The notes under the pieces are model-generated. The model did no database searches. It saw only the letters and a program-made list of their open reading frames with translations, and had not been told where the DNA came from. A program made the translations under genes and the position numbers. 64,000 nt of DNA, taken from Megalobrama amblycephala (lineage: Eukaryota > Chordata > Actinopteri > Cypriniformes > Xenocyprididae). Shown here in pieces: positions 1-12,840 of this stretch (within the stretch, counting starts at the first letter, position 1; every line of letters starts with the position of its first letter). The stretch covers positions 13,000,623-13,064,622 of the forward strand of contig NC_063053.1 of the NCBI RefSeq assembly GCF_018812025.1. Direction: 5' to 3'.

Positions 1-69
1 CCATGTTTTTAAGCTTTGAGCTTGTCTGTATGCTAGTATGCTACTGTATATGCTAGATAATAGCCGACA

Positions 70-565
70 TACATGGTTTGGGGTCAGTAAGCTTTGTTTT
101 ATGAGATTAATACTTTTATTCAGCAAGGATGCGTTAAATTAATCAAACATGACAGTAAATACATTTATAATGTTACAAAACGTTGCTATTTCAAATAAAT
201 GCTGTTCTTTTGAACTTTCTATTCAAGAATCCTGAAAAAAGAGTATCATAGTTTGCACTAAACTATTAAGCAAGGACAGCCATTTTCAACACTGATAATA
301 AGGAATGTTTCTTGAGCACTGATTTGGCATATTAGAATGATGTCTGAAGGATCACGTGACACTGAAGACTGGAGTAATGATGCTGAAAATTCAGCTTTGT
401 CATCACAGGGATAAATTACATTTTAAATGTATTAAAATATAAAACAATTATTTTACATTGTAATAATATTTCACAATATTACCATTTTTACTTTATTTTT
501 GACCAAGTAAATGCAGCCTTAGTGAGTATAAGAGACTTTTTTTCTAAAGTCTTACCAACTTTTTG
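70..565 (+). repeat. Single-arm copy of the foldback family
   Basis: Starts GGTTTGGGGTCAGTAAG and contains TTTTATTCAGCAAGGATGCG, GGATCACGTGACACTGAAG and TAATATTTCACAATATTACC, matching the right half of the element at 45.5-46.0 kb. Confidence 0.75.
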
Positions 566-3500
566 AGATTGTAGTCTTTCTGAGAAAACAAAGTCAATTG
601 TTGTCCAATCGATCTTCCTAAAATGATTCTCATGCTCAAACACACAGAATGTTTTGATAGCACTACAGAGAGAACGATTACACTTTGTATGGGTAACCTA
701 CAAATGGCTTAATTGTAGTTGTGTGTGCATTAGATCAAAGAAAGTGATTTAATCATCAATTCCACAGGGTTTTTCAGCACCATATGATTGCAGACTACCT
801 AATGGTACTGTAGTTCTGTACAGTTAGTTGCCATAAAGTAGTGCTGCATTTATCAGACACAGTGGTTGTATTGAAACATCTTATGATCAACAGATGTGTG
901 CCAGCAGAGAGTTAACAAGGTAACAAGCCACAACTGAAGTGGACTTAAAATATTATTATGGTTCTGTGGCCAAAATCATTGGTTTCTATGTCCAGTGTTT
1001 ATAGAGTTGTCAGACTAAAATATGTCCATTTCCTAACTCAGTATCGTTCCACATGTAAATATTTTGCCTGTATTTGTAACTCTAATTGTGTATTATTGTC
1101 ATAATGTTTTGAGTTGTATCAGATAGTCAAGACATGTAAAAACTGTATAATTTCATGTCTTTTTATGAAAATGGATTAATAGGCCCCAAAACATAAAATT
1201 TTGTTGAATTTCTTGTTGCACTTAAATCCTTCATTTTATTGAATCCTTTATAATTTTTGTTTTGTTGTCTGAAAATATCTTAAACAAAACCAGCCTAAAT
1301 TTAAAGGGCTAGTGAATATTGTCATAATTTACTCACCCTCATGTTGTTCCAAACCTGTATGTCATTCTTGTCATTCGATGTCATTCTCTGACTTCCATTA
1401 GTAGGCTATTTACAAAAAAAACAACAACAAAAATTATTGTGTTTTGTGTTGACAGAATTTCAACTTTTGGGAGAACATTAACTTCGGTACCTCGTATTCT
1501 TCTGTCCAAAGAGACTCGCTGATCAATTTTTGGGTTTTCATTGTGATGTTGATTTAAATTCAAACGTGTGTATTTAAATGACTCCCGTTCGGCTCAAGTC
1601 GAACAAATGTATCACTCATTGGGCTCTTTTGCACTGTTACACAGTTCACACAGGTGCGATGATACTGCATTGCAGAAACAATATCATTGTGTTGTCTCTC
1701 TTGTCTCAAAGGCATTTGTTTTTGTTTATTTATTCTCATTTGCATACTTGAGTCATAACCTTTGTAAATTGTATAAATGTTGATGACTTTTCTGGTCTTA
1801 CAGCGTTATGTAATAATTTACCTTATACATAATCAAGTTTGAACAAATGAAGAGCAGCCAAAGAAAATTCATGTTTATGCAGAAATAAACATTTAGATAA
1901 ATCTCTTGTATGCTTTAGTTTTCTTTTTGAAACTGCTCTCTCTAGGAGTCAAGTAACTTTTATGCTGCATCAGAAGTGAAGATCTGTGTTGTCAGATGCA
2001 GTAATTGACTAGCTGGGTCTTACAGGACAAACCATGTGGGTTGAATGGCTTGTAGACTATTGGCAGCGTTTACCAAGAATAAGATACAAAGTAAGGCCTG
2101 AAACTCTTAAAAAATAAGGTAATATACATTTTGTTGTGTTTAAAGTTATCTGCTTTCATGCTCAGTTTGTCTACTGATTAATCGTCTATTAAATCTGTTT
2201 ATAACCATCTATTCATTTGAAATAAGCTACAAAACCCACATGAGATTGGAAAGCTGTTCAAATATCATCTACACATACTGCACTGGTTGCTATATTGATT
2301 TTTCATTAAAAAAGAAGGAGGAGGAAATCACATATGTTTGTAATGAAGTGCTGTTGCCACAGGTGTTAAACGGAACAGGACATTTAGATTCATACAAGAC
2401 AGATTTAACTTTTTCAGTGAGTTTGCAGTACGATTATAGACAGCTGTTTAAATGTTCTATTTGCCGATGCTGTTATTGGATCGTTTGTCAATCTGGATAA
2501 ATCCCAGCAAGTTAAACATCAAAGAAAACCTTCCAGTTTGACCTTATTGACCCTCTTGCAGCCATCTGCTGTGTGTTATGTGGGTTATAGAAGCATTTTC
2601 TTTGAACAAAAAAAACAATATACAGTATGTGTGAGCTATTGTTTTGCAATCTTTCTGCAGTCCCCTGCTATGACCATAATGAATGAAAAGATAAACACAA
2701 AGAGAAGTACTCTGAGAGTTATTATTAAGCACACTCAGAGTAAATTACAATGCTTTGTTTTAATTACGTTACTGATGTTTTAGCATTCCAAATGTGTAGT
2801 AATGCACATACTCAAATTATGTGTTTGAAGATGCATTTTCATGACTCCTATGCTGTGGTTATTCTATGAAATTGGGTCATAAGGTGATTTTTAAAGTATA
2901 TTTCTGTATAATTGTAAACTCGTAAATTTGTTTGTGTTAATAAGCTGCACTCTGCCATTTTAATATGAATACATTTTAATATTTATTGGGATACTGTAAA
3001 CAGTTGACAGTTTAATTTGACATTACTGGCCTCGTGAAACTACAGTACTAATAATTTTTCAATTATCACTTGTGTTCTATACAATTATAGCATCTGAGAT
3101 GTAAAATCATCCCCTACTGACCAATATAAAGTGTACAGATTAAATATAAAAAAGAGGAGATCTTGTCAGTGAAGAGTTCACAAGATGATGATGATTACAC
3201 TATTTATGGAATAGTTCATTACTATAAAATTTTGATGCTAACAGGGTTGAAGGGCAAAACTTTAAGCATATGAAATGTCCACTAAAATCTAAAAATGTAT
3301 AGACAGAATAAAGCCAAAATACTAGCTTTTAATTGTAATTTGTTGTCATTGAAGTTACTGAATTTTGGTTTATTTACTTACATATAAAGATATTTCAAAA
3401 AATGTCTGTATTAACACTGTCATTATTTGCACATATGTATAAAAGGGACACAAATTGCACCGTTTTGTAAAATATCATGGTTGGTTTTGTCTCGCATGAC

Positions 3501-4627
3501 CGTGGCATCATGAACTCATCATTATCAACCCTTCTCTGCCCATTGTGTTTGAATTGCAGTGGTCAGAACGCCTCTCATTTAGAGACTCATGTCTAGGCTG
3601 ACCTTAATCTTTACACCATTATGTTCCACATATATCTGGTAATTGTTGTCATCTGATGGTGAATGATCAATCACGGTGCAGTTAGACTACAAAGCCCGCA
3701 GTTGTTTTAGGGTCACATGTACCCACGTTGTGAGAAGAATAACTCTCCTGTTGGTCCGGCCGTTCACAGCAGCCCACATCAGTGCTGACAAAGGCACCGC
3801 TCTCTGTTCGCCAGGCCTCAACCACAATATGCCATTATGGTAAATGGATTATTGTGTCAGTGATGAAGTCACATCAGTCAGAGTCATCAGGTTGCTAATG
3901 TGAGTCATGATGATTCGTTTGGTTTTTTAGTGTTCAGATGGTTATATAGAGTGAGTAAAAGAATGAGAAAGCTACTTAGGATGATTATCACGCATCCTTA
4001 TTGCAAATGAAGTCGGAATAGCATAGCCGTTCTGGAATTCAGTTAATTAGTCTTTATGCCTGTGTGTATATACTGCCCACAACTGATGGAGCAAGAAAAA
4101 AGGTTTTCAAAATAATACTTTGCAGTCAACTCACTTCCAGATGTGTATCAGTGAGTAAAATCTGTTGCACAAATTTCAGTTGCATTGAATGGCTTTTTCA
4201 TTTGAACATAGCAGGTGGTGATAATGTTAGTCTTGTCATTCAGACTAGGCAAAGACAGGACACGCAGCTGCAGGGGTGGATATAAAGGTGCTATAAGCGA
4301 TTTCTTTATGGAATGGCATGCAGAAAATGATCCTAATCCCAGAAATGTATCGCTGAAATAAATGTCCTGAGATACCACGCAATCTCTGTGACAGCCCTGG
4401 TGTATGTTACGCAGTAAAATAAACAGTGTCAATGAACCGGAATCGGATTCTTTGCTTAGTCAATCAGAATGCATTTAAGGTTCTTTCTGCCTGTCGATCA
4501 TTTTTCTCATTCACAGCTGGCAGTCCGGTTTTGGGAAAATGAAAGCCATAAGTAGGCTAACACTCACTGCTGCAGTCACACACACTTGGTGGGAGTCACT
4601 GAAGTTCACAAACTCACTTTCTTCTTT
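566..4627. other. Non-coding, no gene seen
   Basis: AT-rich with short unrelated open frames only. One block near 4285 (AAAGGTGCTATAAGCGATTT) resembles the end of a TTAA-type MITE. No exon with splice borders was recognised. Confidence 0.3.
1301..1365 (+). repeat. Partial MITE end
   Basis: AAAGGGCTAGTGAATATTGT with TTTACTCACCCTCATGTTGT, a degraded relative of the GTTAGTTCACCC family end. Confidence 0.4.
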
Positions 4628-4950
4628 GGGGGCCTGTGGGTTAGAGTGACGGACTTGTAACCCAAAGATCGCGGGTTTAAGTCAGGAAATGTAGGTGGGG
4701 AGGAATGAACAGCGCTCTCTTCCACTCTCATTACCCACAACTGAGGTGCCCTTGAGCAAGGCACCTAACCCCCAATCACTCCCCGGGCACTCCCAGAGCA
4801 AATATGGCTGCCCACTGCTCCGGGTGTGTGTGTGTAATACTCACTGTTGTGTGTGTGTGCACTTGGATGAGTGAAACGCAAAGCACAAATTCCGAGAATG
4901 GGACACCATACTTGGCTACACATCACTTCACTTTACTTTTACTTTCAATT
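4628..4950 (+). mobile_element. tRNA-derived SINE of V-SINE type
   Basis: tRNA-like head with a degenerate A box (GGGTTAGAGTGACGG) and B box (GGGTTTAAGTC). It is followed by the conserved V-SINE-like core (ATGGCTGCCCACTGCTCC, then CACCATACTTGGCT) and a tail ending CACTTCACTTT. Similar elements are abundant in cyprinids. A pol III transcript, no protein. Confidence 0.75.
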
Positions 4951-7179
4951 CTGAAATGTGTTTAAAAATGTACTGAAACTCAGCAAATACTTGCCACATA
5001 CTCCTTCTTTGTTCAGGCTGCTTCACAGCATTCCACTTTGATGGGTCATTAGCCACTGGGGGAGTGTCTTTTGTCTCCCCTGGTGTGAATCACATAAATA
5101 ATTATGGCCATCAACACTCCCACGCATACAGCAGTGGTGACACAAAAACTGACTTGCAAAATTTAAATCATTATATTGTTGTTTGTGTTGAAGTGTTCAG
5201 AATTAGTTTTTTCATTAATAATCGTGTGGTAAAAATTCTAGCCTACAAGCTTGATAACTCAAAAATCTTGTGAACAACTATTCAGTATGTGTTTTATGGC
5301 TTTATTGCAAGGACAAAAAAACAAAACAAAAAAAACCTTACTAACTACACATAAAAAATGCAAACATGTACATCTATTTTGCTCACATATTATTGTAGCA
5401 GAGTCTGTGCTGAATACAGCAAAATTACATGTTGGCCAATAATATAAGTAGCTGAAATAAGCACAAATGTCAGGGCATGTCAAAACATCTCAAGTGCCCC
5501 AGAATCACTCAGACCCCTGGGGGTTGACAGAGTGCAACAGTGCCTGTCCACTTTTTCAATTTTTCCCATATGGATTTTTAAAAAGTCTTCATTAAAGAAT
5601 TCGAAAGACCCAAACCAACCACCGAGGTGAATCACAGCTCTACAAACTTTGATTTGAAGCAAAAAAGTGCTTGAAAATTGGACAATAAGACAAAGGTACA
5701 AGACTGTATACTTAATGGCTTTAATGAGGGAAAGAACTACAATCCCATGAAGCACTGCAGATGACATAATGGAATTAAAAGCAATTTAAAGATGCTGATT
5801 TTATATAGAAACTATTTATGATAGTTGCAAAATAAACACAAATATTTAAGTAGGTTCAGTGCATCATTTACAGTGCTTCATTGGAGATTGGCGGATTCTA
5901 AAGTGTTCTTTTGCCGCAATTTGCTTGGCACAGTTCTCTGATTGGTGGAAAGTTCTCTGCAGAATCATGGGTAATGTATTTTTTTTTTTCACCAGGAATT
6001 CTGCTGTTTAATGCAATTATTTAAAGAATAATGTAGGTTTTAGCAAAAGCTTATACAACCTCGTAGCTCACAGTAGGTCTGCTTTTAAAGGTTTATAAGT
6101 TATCGTTAAAAAAAAAAAAAAAAAATCCCTCCATGGAGAAAATTAATGAAAAAAACTTGGAGCAGTTTGGAGCATGCAAAATGTGTGCTAAATGGAATAG
6201 GAAGACAGAGGGAAATTAAGAGGCCAAAGAAGACGAGTGTGAACATTTCTAAAGCTTTGCATTGCTGGAGGAAGCAGAGCAGTTCAAAGCGGTTGAAAAC
6301 AGGTGTCCAGCTACTGATTTACAGGTAAAATACCATGGTAGAAAGCAGTAGAAAAGAGGGGACGTGTTTAGATCAGTTTTTAAGTTCTGATAGCTTGCAT
6401 CTTTGCAGACCCTTTAAAGTCAGTGTTTACATACCAAAAGTTTCCCTTTATTCCTTTAAGGATCTTCAGCAAAATAGTCCAAAACTCTTCTGGTTGAGTG
6501 CTGAGACCTGCACCCTCAAATACACACTCAACCATATCAGACCACTCTAAATAAACAACACACTGCATATCAAAGTAACGCAGCAGTCTTCTGCATACAT
6601 ATTGTCCCTCGCATTTCCAGACTCAAACTTTGCCTCAAGACACTGATCAGACTTGCATGAGGTGGGTCTTCATTATTGGACGGTTATGGATGCGGTGTTA
6701 GGGGCTGCCACGTTAAAGATAGCTGTTCTCCCCTGCTGTTGTGTGTTAGAACCCAAATGCCTGAGGCTCCTGAGCCTGGCCTCTGACACCACATGGCATG
6801 AGCCAATATGTGCAATACTGCCAGCTCTCTCCATGCTAATGTAATAGTAATATTCCATACATATTACAGCCCAAAAAACAGTCACACGAAAAGTCTTTGT
6901 AAATATGATCTAATTCATGCATGTCTGTGAGGAGCCGCATTCATTCATTAGTTGGATATATCAAGAGCTTCATTGTCATATCATCAGTCTAAATACCAGC
7001 AGAGAAATCTGATGAAATTCCTCAAAAATGAAGTTGAAACGTCTTGGAGAAGGGATTTCAAGGAAGGTATTCATTTATATCTATAACCAAAATGATTAAC
7101 TGGGAGGGTAATTTTACAACTGTATTACAAATGACAAATTTGGACATTGTAATGTGAAGTAATATTGACTATATACTTC
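4951..7179. other. Non-coding, no gene seen
   Basis: AT-rich. About 5490..6010 has the look of a dispersed repeat (ACTACAATCCCATGAAGC) but no ends could be defined. An A-run at about 6107..6125. Confidence 0.3.
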
Positions 7180-7183
7180 TTAA

Positions 7184-8120
7184 AGGTGCCATCGAACGTT
7201 TTTTTACAAGATGTAATATAAGTCTAAGGTGTCCCCTGAATGTGTCTGTGAAGCTTCAGCTCAAAATACCCCATAGATTTATTTTAATTAATTTTTTTAA
7301 CTGCCTATTTTGGGGCATCATTAAATATGAGCCGATTTATGCTGTGCGGCCCCTTTAAATCTCGTGCTCTCCGCCCACGGAGCTCGCGCTTGCCTTAAAC
7401 AGTGCCTAAACAAAGTTTACACAGCTAATATAACCCTCAAATGGATCTTTACAAAGTGTTCGTCATGCATGCGGCATGCATGCGTCGGATTATGTGAGTA
7501 TTGTATACTGTTATATTGTTTACATTTGATTCTGAATGAGTTTGAGGCTATGCTCTGTGGCTAACAGCTAATGCTACACTGTTGGAGAGATTTATAAAGA
7601 ATGAAGTTGTGTTTATGAATTATACAGACTGCAAGTGTTTAAAAATGAAAATAACGACAGTCTTGTCTCCGTGAATACAGTAATAAACGATTGTAACTTT
7701 AACCACATTTAACAGTACATTAGCAACATGCTAATGAAACATTTAGAAAGACAATTTACAAATATCACTAAAACTATCATGTTATCATGGATCATGTCAG
7801 TTATTATTGCTCCATCTGCCATTTTTCGCTATTGTTCTTGCTTGCTTACCTAGTCTGATGATTCAGCTGTGCACATCCAGACGTTAATACTGGCTATCCT
7901 TGTCTAATGCCTTTCATAATGTTGGAAACATGGGCTGTTACGTAACAGTCGGTGTTATGTTGAGATTCGCCTGTTCTTCGGAGGTCTTTTAAACAAATGA
8001 GATTTATATTAGAAGGAGGAAACAATGGCGTTTGAGACTCACTGTTTGTCATTTCCATGTACTGAACTCTTGTTATTTAACTATGCCAAGATAAATTCAA
8101 TTTTTCATTCGAGGGCACCT
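7184..8120. mobile_element. TTAA-flanked non-autonomous DNA transposon, copy 1
   Basis: 937 bp bounded by TTAA (7180..7183 and 8121..8124) with short terminal inverted repeats AGGTGCC[A/C]TCGAA. Nearly colinear with 24485..25448 throughout. No coding capacity. TTAA target use suggests piggyBac-type mobilisation, but the ends do not look like piggyBac, so the superfamily is open. Confidence 0.85.
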
Positions 8121-8125
8121 TTAAC

Positions 8126-9445
8126 CAGTGTTAATTTTGACAGCAAATTCTGATTTAGTTTTAGTCATAGTCTTTTCACTAAAATGCCATTTAGTTTTAG
8201 TCATATTTTAGTCATTGGAAATTGTTTTAGTTTTAGTCTAGTTTTAGTCGACTAAATATAAGATTTTAGTTAAATTGTAATTCATTTAAGCATTTCCAAT
8301 AGAAATCCTTACACAGATCCAATACACTGATATAGGCACATCTGATATTCCCCAAACTGTTTATGTTCACCCAACTGTACTTTGCTTGACCGTTCAAGCG
8401 CAAAAACACGCGAAAGAGCAAAATTCAGTACTTTTCAGGGATTGACACACTTATCATTGAGGTACTATTATAGTTTTCGTTTAAAATTTTTTATTAGATT
8501 TAATTTGTAGTTTTTCTGCTTTCATTGTAATTTTAGTTAAAAGTTTTAGTATTTTTTTGTGTTTATGTCTTTTAGTTTTTGCTTTTAAATGTCTATAAGT
8601 TTTTAATTCTGTTTATTTTAATACCTCAGGTTAAGCTAAAGCTTAGAAACTATGAAATAAAATAAGTTTACATTTTTATATATTTATCTTTTATTTCAGT
8701 TAATGTTTATTTCAAGTAATGAAGATATTATTTTTTTTTTTTGGTTTTAGGTTTAGTTAACTATAATAACCCTTATACTTGTAAAAAATATTGAATAATG
8801 TGTCAAATAATGTTCTTAGTCTTTCCTAGAAGATACAGTAGCTTACTATGAATTAAATAGAAATTAAATTAAATACAGTTTATTGTTTAAACAAAATAAC
8901 AATAATGACCAGGAAAAAAATAATAATTATAAACCATACTGAAATACACTGCGACTCTTATTCTGAAATGTCTGCAGTCTGCACTGTAGCAGGCTACTCA
9001 TTTAAGTTCAGATGAGGGAGATAAAATATGCATTTCTTACAAGCGTCTAAAACATACTACCATATAAACATTGTGTAGTAAACATTGTCATATTTCATCA
9101 ACATTAGCTTATAAGCAATCGCTTGGCATAAATATGCGCTATTCAATAACTGCGAAGCAGTCTGAAGTGCTGCTGGGCGAGCCTGTAGAGCGCACAACAG
9201 CGCCGCGTTTCCCGCTGTTAGATCAGCACGTTACACTTCAAATGTGCGCATCTTCCACACAGGACAGCAGTCCTGACTGGATATCATCCCAAATCGTACC
9301 TCTCTATTATTTTCGTCTCGTTTTTATTCGTTGACGAAAATTAGAGTAGATTTTAGTCATAGTTTTAGTCATTCAAAATGCATTTTTATTTAGTCATCGT
9401 CTCGTTTTCGTCCGTGAAAAAATGTCGTTGACGAAATTAACACTG
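8126..9445. mobile_element. CAGTG-ended DNA transposon abutting the TTAA element
   Basis: 1,320 bp with a perfect 12-bp terminal inverted repeat CAGTGTTAATTT. Sub-terminal regions are packed with TTTTAGTC words on both sides. The flanking 8 bases match only at 5 of 8 (CCTTTAAC, TTCTTAAC), so a hAT-type duplication is possible but not proven. No transposase seen. Confidence 0.7.
8466..8772. mobile_element. MITE nested inside the CAGTG-ended element
   Basis: Ends read TATTATAGTTTTCG and, inverted, TTATTATAGTTAACT. T-rich interior with repeated TTTAGTT words. Boundaries approximate. Confidence 0.5.
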
Positions 9446-9903
9446 TTCTTAACAGTAACATGGAGTGCTTTACATCATCATGTTCCACATAACATTTCCC
9501 ATTTCATAATGTCTTTTATGTTTGAAAATATATGTCAAATACATTCTAGAAAGTCAGTTTATATAGCCTTTAATTAAGAGCACAGTAATGTATGATTGCT
9601 AAATTTCAGGATATGAAGTTGTATGAAATTTCATTGTGTTGACCGTTTTCTAAATCAGTGTAATTTACATAAAACTAAGAGACGTCATGCTGATCCACGT
9701 CGAGAGATGACAGTGCAGCATCTAACACCATTGTAATATTGGTACTTAAAGCAAACGAACAGCGATGCAAACTTTAGCTGAAGAAGGGGGTTATATGCAA
9801 CAAATGTTCTGTTCAGAGGTTTGCACCTGTAGTTGTTTGTTTTGCTATTTTAGGTTTTACCGTACAGTGCAAGTAAAAGAAAGAAAATAAAAATGCAGGT
9901 TAA

Positions 9904-10730
9904 CCCTTAAATGCATGACTGTTTCGCCAATCATTCTTACATATTCGGGTCTTTATCGACCCGGATCTATATCTAACACGGAAGGATCTCTACCTGTCGC
10001 GATAATATAAAACTCCTCTGATATTAGAGTAACAATTACAGAAGAATAAAATAAATCATATTTTGTTACCTTTTGGAGCTTGAAAGGGCTCCGTTTGAGC
10101 AGATGTTTTATGCCATCACCACTGTCCTCGTCAGAGCTCATTTCCCAGTAAATTCAGCAAAAAATGGCTACTTTTATGTTTGAGGTCACGAATATGAGCC
10201 CATTCGTGATCTCAAATGTATTCTCAAAACTATAATTTTCAACATCGTCAAAATCAATATTTCGATCGCTAACAGCTTCACCAGCTTCATCTATCCAGTG
10301 ACAGTGACAGTCATATTTGATTGCGTTCAGTACTTGCTCTGCAGTAAATCGCTGAGCCATTTCATGTTTTTCTTATTCTTTCGTTTTCTGTCTGAATGAG
10401 TCGTCACTTCAGCATTGTGTATCAGACATTGCCACCTTGTGGAATAAAGGTGGATTGCACTTATTCTGTGTTCTAAGATTTAATTATTGTTGTGCAGAAA
10501 AAAATATATGTACACTCATACACACCTCGGGTCGTTAGTGACCCGAATATACAATTTTTACCAAAAAATGAATACAAAAATAGGCATTCTTTACTAATTT
10601 TATGATTTTTTTTCTTGTTATATTCTTTATAATGAATTGATTGAGGAATACCAAGAAGGTTGATGTCTAACTTTAAAAAATGAACGAGGAGGAGGGTAGT
10701 CACTAAAGACCTGAGGTATGCATTTAAGGG
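9904..10730 (-). mobile_element. Short piggyBac-like element
   Basis: 827 bp flanked by TTAA on both sides (9900..9903, 10731..10734). The terminal inverted repeat CCCTTAAATGCAT is 13/13 identical at both ends. TTAA duplication with ends starting CCC is the piggyBac signature. Sub-terminal palindromes of the form CGGGTC-N-GACCCG occur near both ends (about 9946..9963 and 10529..10547). It codes for the transposase N-terminus only. Confidence 0.85.
9953..10360 (-). pseudogene. N-terminal remnant of a piggyBac-type transposase
   Basis: Starts MAQRFTAEQVLNAI at 10360, like the N-terminus of piggyBac-derived transposases (RxTAEQAL pattern, from memory), followed by an acidic stretch. After a stop, a second acidic piece (MSSDEDSGDGIKHLLKRSPF) starts at 10141. 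The catalytic domain is absent. Two pieces in different frames, so either decayed or spliced. Confidence 0.65.
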
Positions 10731-11025
10731 TTAACAAATTAGGCAAGTTAAGTTCAACAGTTATTATTTTTTGAGAGTACAGAAAATTAAAACTCACATT
10801 CAGAATGTTGCTATTGATAAAATTAACTTGCGTTGGTCATTTCACAATTTTCTCTATTATGTGTTTAGAGTGAGTGGGCGGGAATACATACAAACTCAAG
10901 GCCAACTTTACTCAAGCTGATCATTAAACCACCAAAATCTGAAACTATAATTTCAAGTCCATTAGGTTGCTCTTATTTGGTCAATATTGAAAAGCCAACA
11001 CAGACTTGAGTTCACTGTTCAGAAG

Positions 11026-11031
11026 TTTATT
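11026..11031 (-). terminator. Poly(A) signal AATAAA of the pentraxin gene
   Basis: AATAAA on the minus strand begins 44 nt past the TAG stop, giving a very short 3' UTR. Position and strand fit the pentraxin gene. Confidence 0.7.
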
Positions 11032-11074
11032 CATTTCTCATGACATTACAATGACATTGCAGCACAGCAGTGCA

Positions 11075-12006
11075 CTATATCGGCTCTTCTTTGGCGTAGG
11101 TTACTTGCTTCTTTTCTTCCACTTGTGCAGACCCAGCAATGGTGTATTTCAGATTGTGCCAGTTAATGTAATCACCAAGTTTGTATTTGATCTTTGCTTC
11201 TATGTAGGTCTTAATCTGGCGAGTGGTAAGGACTTCTTTGTGCACATGCACATCTGATATAAAACCTGTGAAGATGTTGGATTCTTGGAACCCTCCATCA
11301 TATTTGGTCTGATACTGGCCGAGTGTTATGACGGGCGCTCCTTTAAAAGATACCTTAGGGACCACCATCTTCCTAATGCTGGCTGCTTCATTCGCAAACA
11401 TCTGTGCAAGACCACTGGTGGCATCCCAGGTCGCACACACCGAGTTCCACTGATTTATTTTGAGTGACAACCCTTTGAACACAACAGGGGTGCTATGAAT
11501 ATACATCTGGTATTGTTTGCTTTCAGCTGTTAAAGAAAAGTCTTGAGGGTGGGACGGTGTGGCCAGAGAAAACAGACATGAGCTGGTTGACAATTGGTCA
11601 GTGTAGAATCGCAAACACACGGTGGCTGCAGACAGATCCATGGATTCGTTCGGGTGGAGCTTCACCCAGCTGCTGGTGGTCAGCTCTGGGAATGTGATGA
11701 CCTTCTCCCTCAAACATTTTCTGTCTGTTTTTGTCTCTGTTGTTCATATAAGAAGATGTTTAAGGCATTAAAAACTCTTTAAAATAATGTGAACCCACAC
11801 CGGTTGACCCATACAGTAGTATTATATTGATTTAAGAACAAACGCAAAGGCAAAAAAAGATGAAACGATAATAGCAGTCTAAATGAATTCTGTTTCCCCA
11901 GAGGTATTTTAAAAATTATATTGTTAGTATTGCATTGCTAGTACTTACGGGACAACGCCAGACCACAACAGACAACAAAGTAAACGTATAGAGCGAGCCT
12001 CTTCAT
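11075..12006 (-). CDS. Pentraxin (CRP/SAP-like), two exons
   Basis: Secreted short pentraxin, a family of humoral pattern-recognition proteins that form calcium-dependent rings. Exon 1 (12006..11949, 58 nt) starts with ATG and encodes a hydrophobic signal peptide beginning MKRLALYVYF; its donor is C|GTAAGT. Exon 2 runs from 11724 to the TAG at 11075. Joined, they give 235 residues, close to the usual 220-230. The acceptor is AG at 11726-11725, but an in-frame AG 12 nt upstream would add four residues, and the pyrimidine tract is poor. The conserved cysteine pair (C56, C116) and the core WNSVCATWDATSG are present, although the signature histidine is Ser. The usual calcium loop GQEQD reads GQYQT (about 156-160), so two acidic ligands are missing. 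The C-terminal tail is lysine/glutamate-rich. Family membership is secure; which teleost pentraxin this is, and whether it binds calcium, is not known. Confidence 0.9.
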
Positions 12007-12061
12007 GGTCCTCTTGGTTCGAGTCAAGCACGAGAGAGGTTCCTGAGTTCCTCACTCTGCT

Positions 12062-12070
12062 CTTTTTATA
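12062..12070 (-). promoter_or_regulatory. TATA box of the pentraxin gene
   Basis: TATAAAAAG reads on the minus strand about 64 nt upstream of the pentraxin ATG, which would place transcription start about 30 nt before the start codon. Short 5' UTRs with a TATA box suit acute-phase genes. No other factor site was assigned. Confidence 0.7.
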
Positions 12071-12840
12071 CTACACTACTGCAGTGAGGACACAGCATGT
12101 TAGTGCTGATTCGGCAGTTCAGTCACAAGTGCAGATAAGGAGAGGGGCTGCACGATTTGGGCTGCACACTCTGCAGCCAATGGAATAGTTGCTCTTTAAG
12201 AGTATACAGACTTAGACCTCTTTCAGTGATCAAATCAAACAGAGATAAAAAAATTTAAAAAATCAATTGTCTTTGCATTGACTTTTTTTTTTTGAGGGAC
12301 TTTATGTTTTGTTACCTCTTTAGTTATGATAGTCTTCACATTCACACTGGTGTTTATCAGTAACTCAGTTTGAATAATAATAATTCATTTTTATTTCTAA
12401 TTATAAAAATGAATGGGAAAAAATAATACTTGATCATTATTATAATAATTTTATTCCACAATACAGTAGTAAAGTTACAATATGAATATTTGTTTTAAAG
12501 GGTTGGTTGATTTTAGTTAGTGTGTAATGTTGCTGTTAGAACATAACATCTGCAAAGTTACAACGTTCAAAGTTCAACGTAAAGGGAGATATTTTCTTTT
12601 AAAGGGAACTCCTGGTGTTAAGACTTGTATGGCTTAATATAACATAAATGATGTCTGTTACTGAAATATGTAGTAGAAAACCCATGAAAGTTTTATGTTA
12701 TTTAAAAAAAAAAAAAAAAACAAAAAAAAAAAAACTATGCAATTTATTTTTGGAAATTATGCAAATGTAAAAATAAAGTTAATTGTGCAGCCCTCAAAGG
12801 AGCCATGATCACTGACCTATTGCTGTCTCCTTTTGTGAAC
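12071..12840. other. Spacer upstream of the pentraxin gene
   Basis: Pentraxin upstream region followed by AT-rich DNA. Contains long A-runs at about 12704..12735 and a short piece starting near 12600 that resembles a dispersed fish repeat end. No gene seen. Confidence 0.3.
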
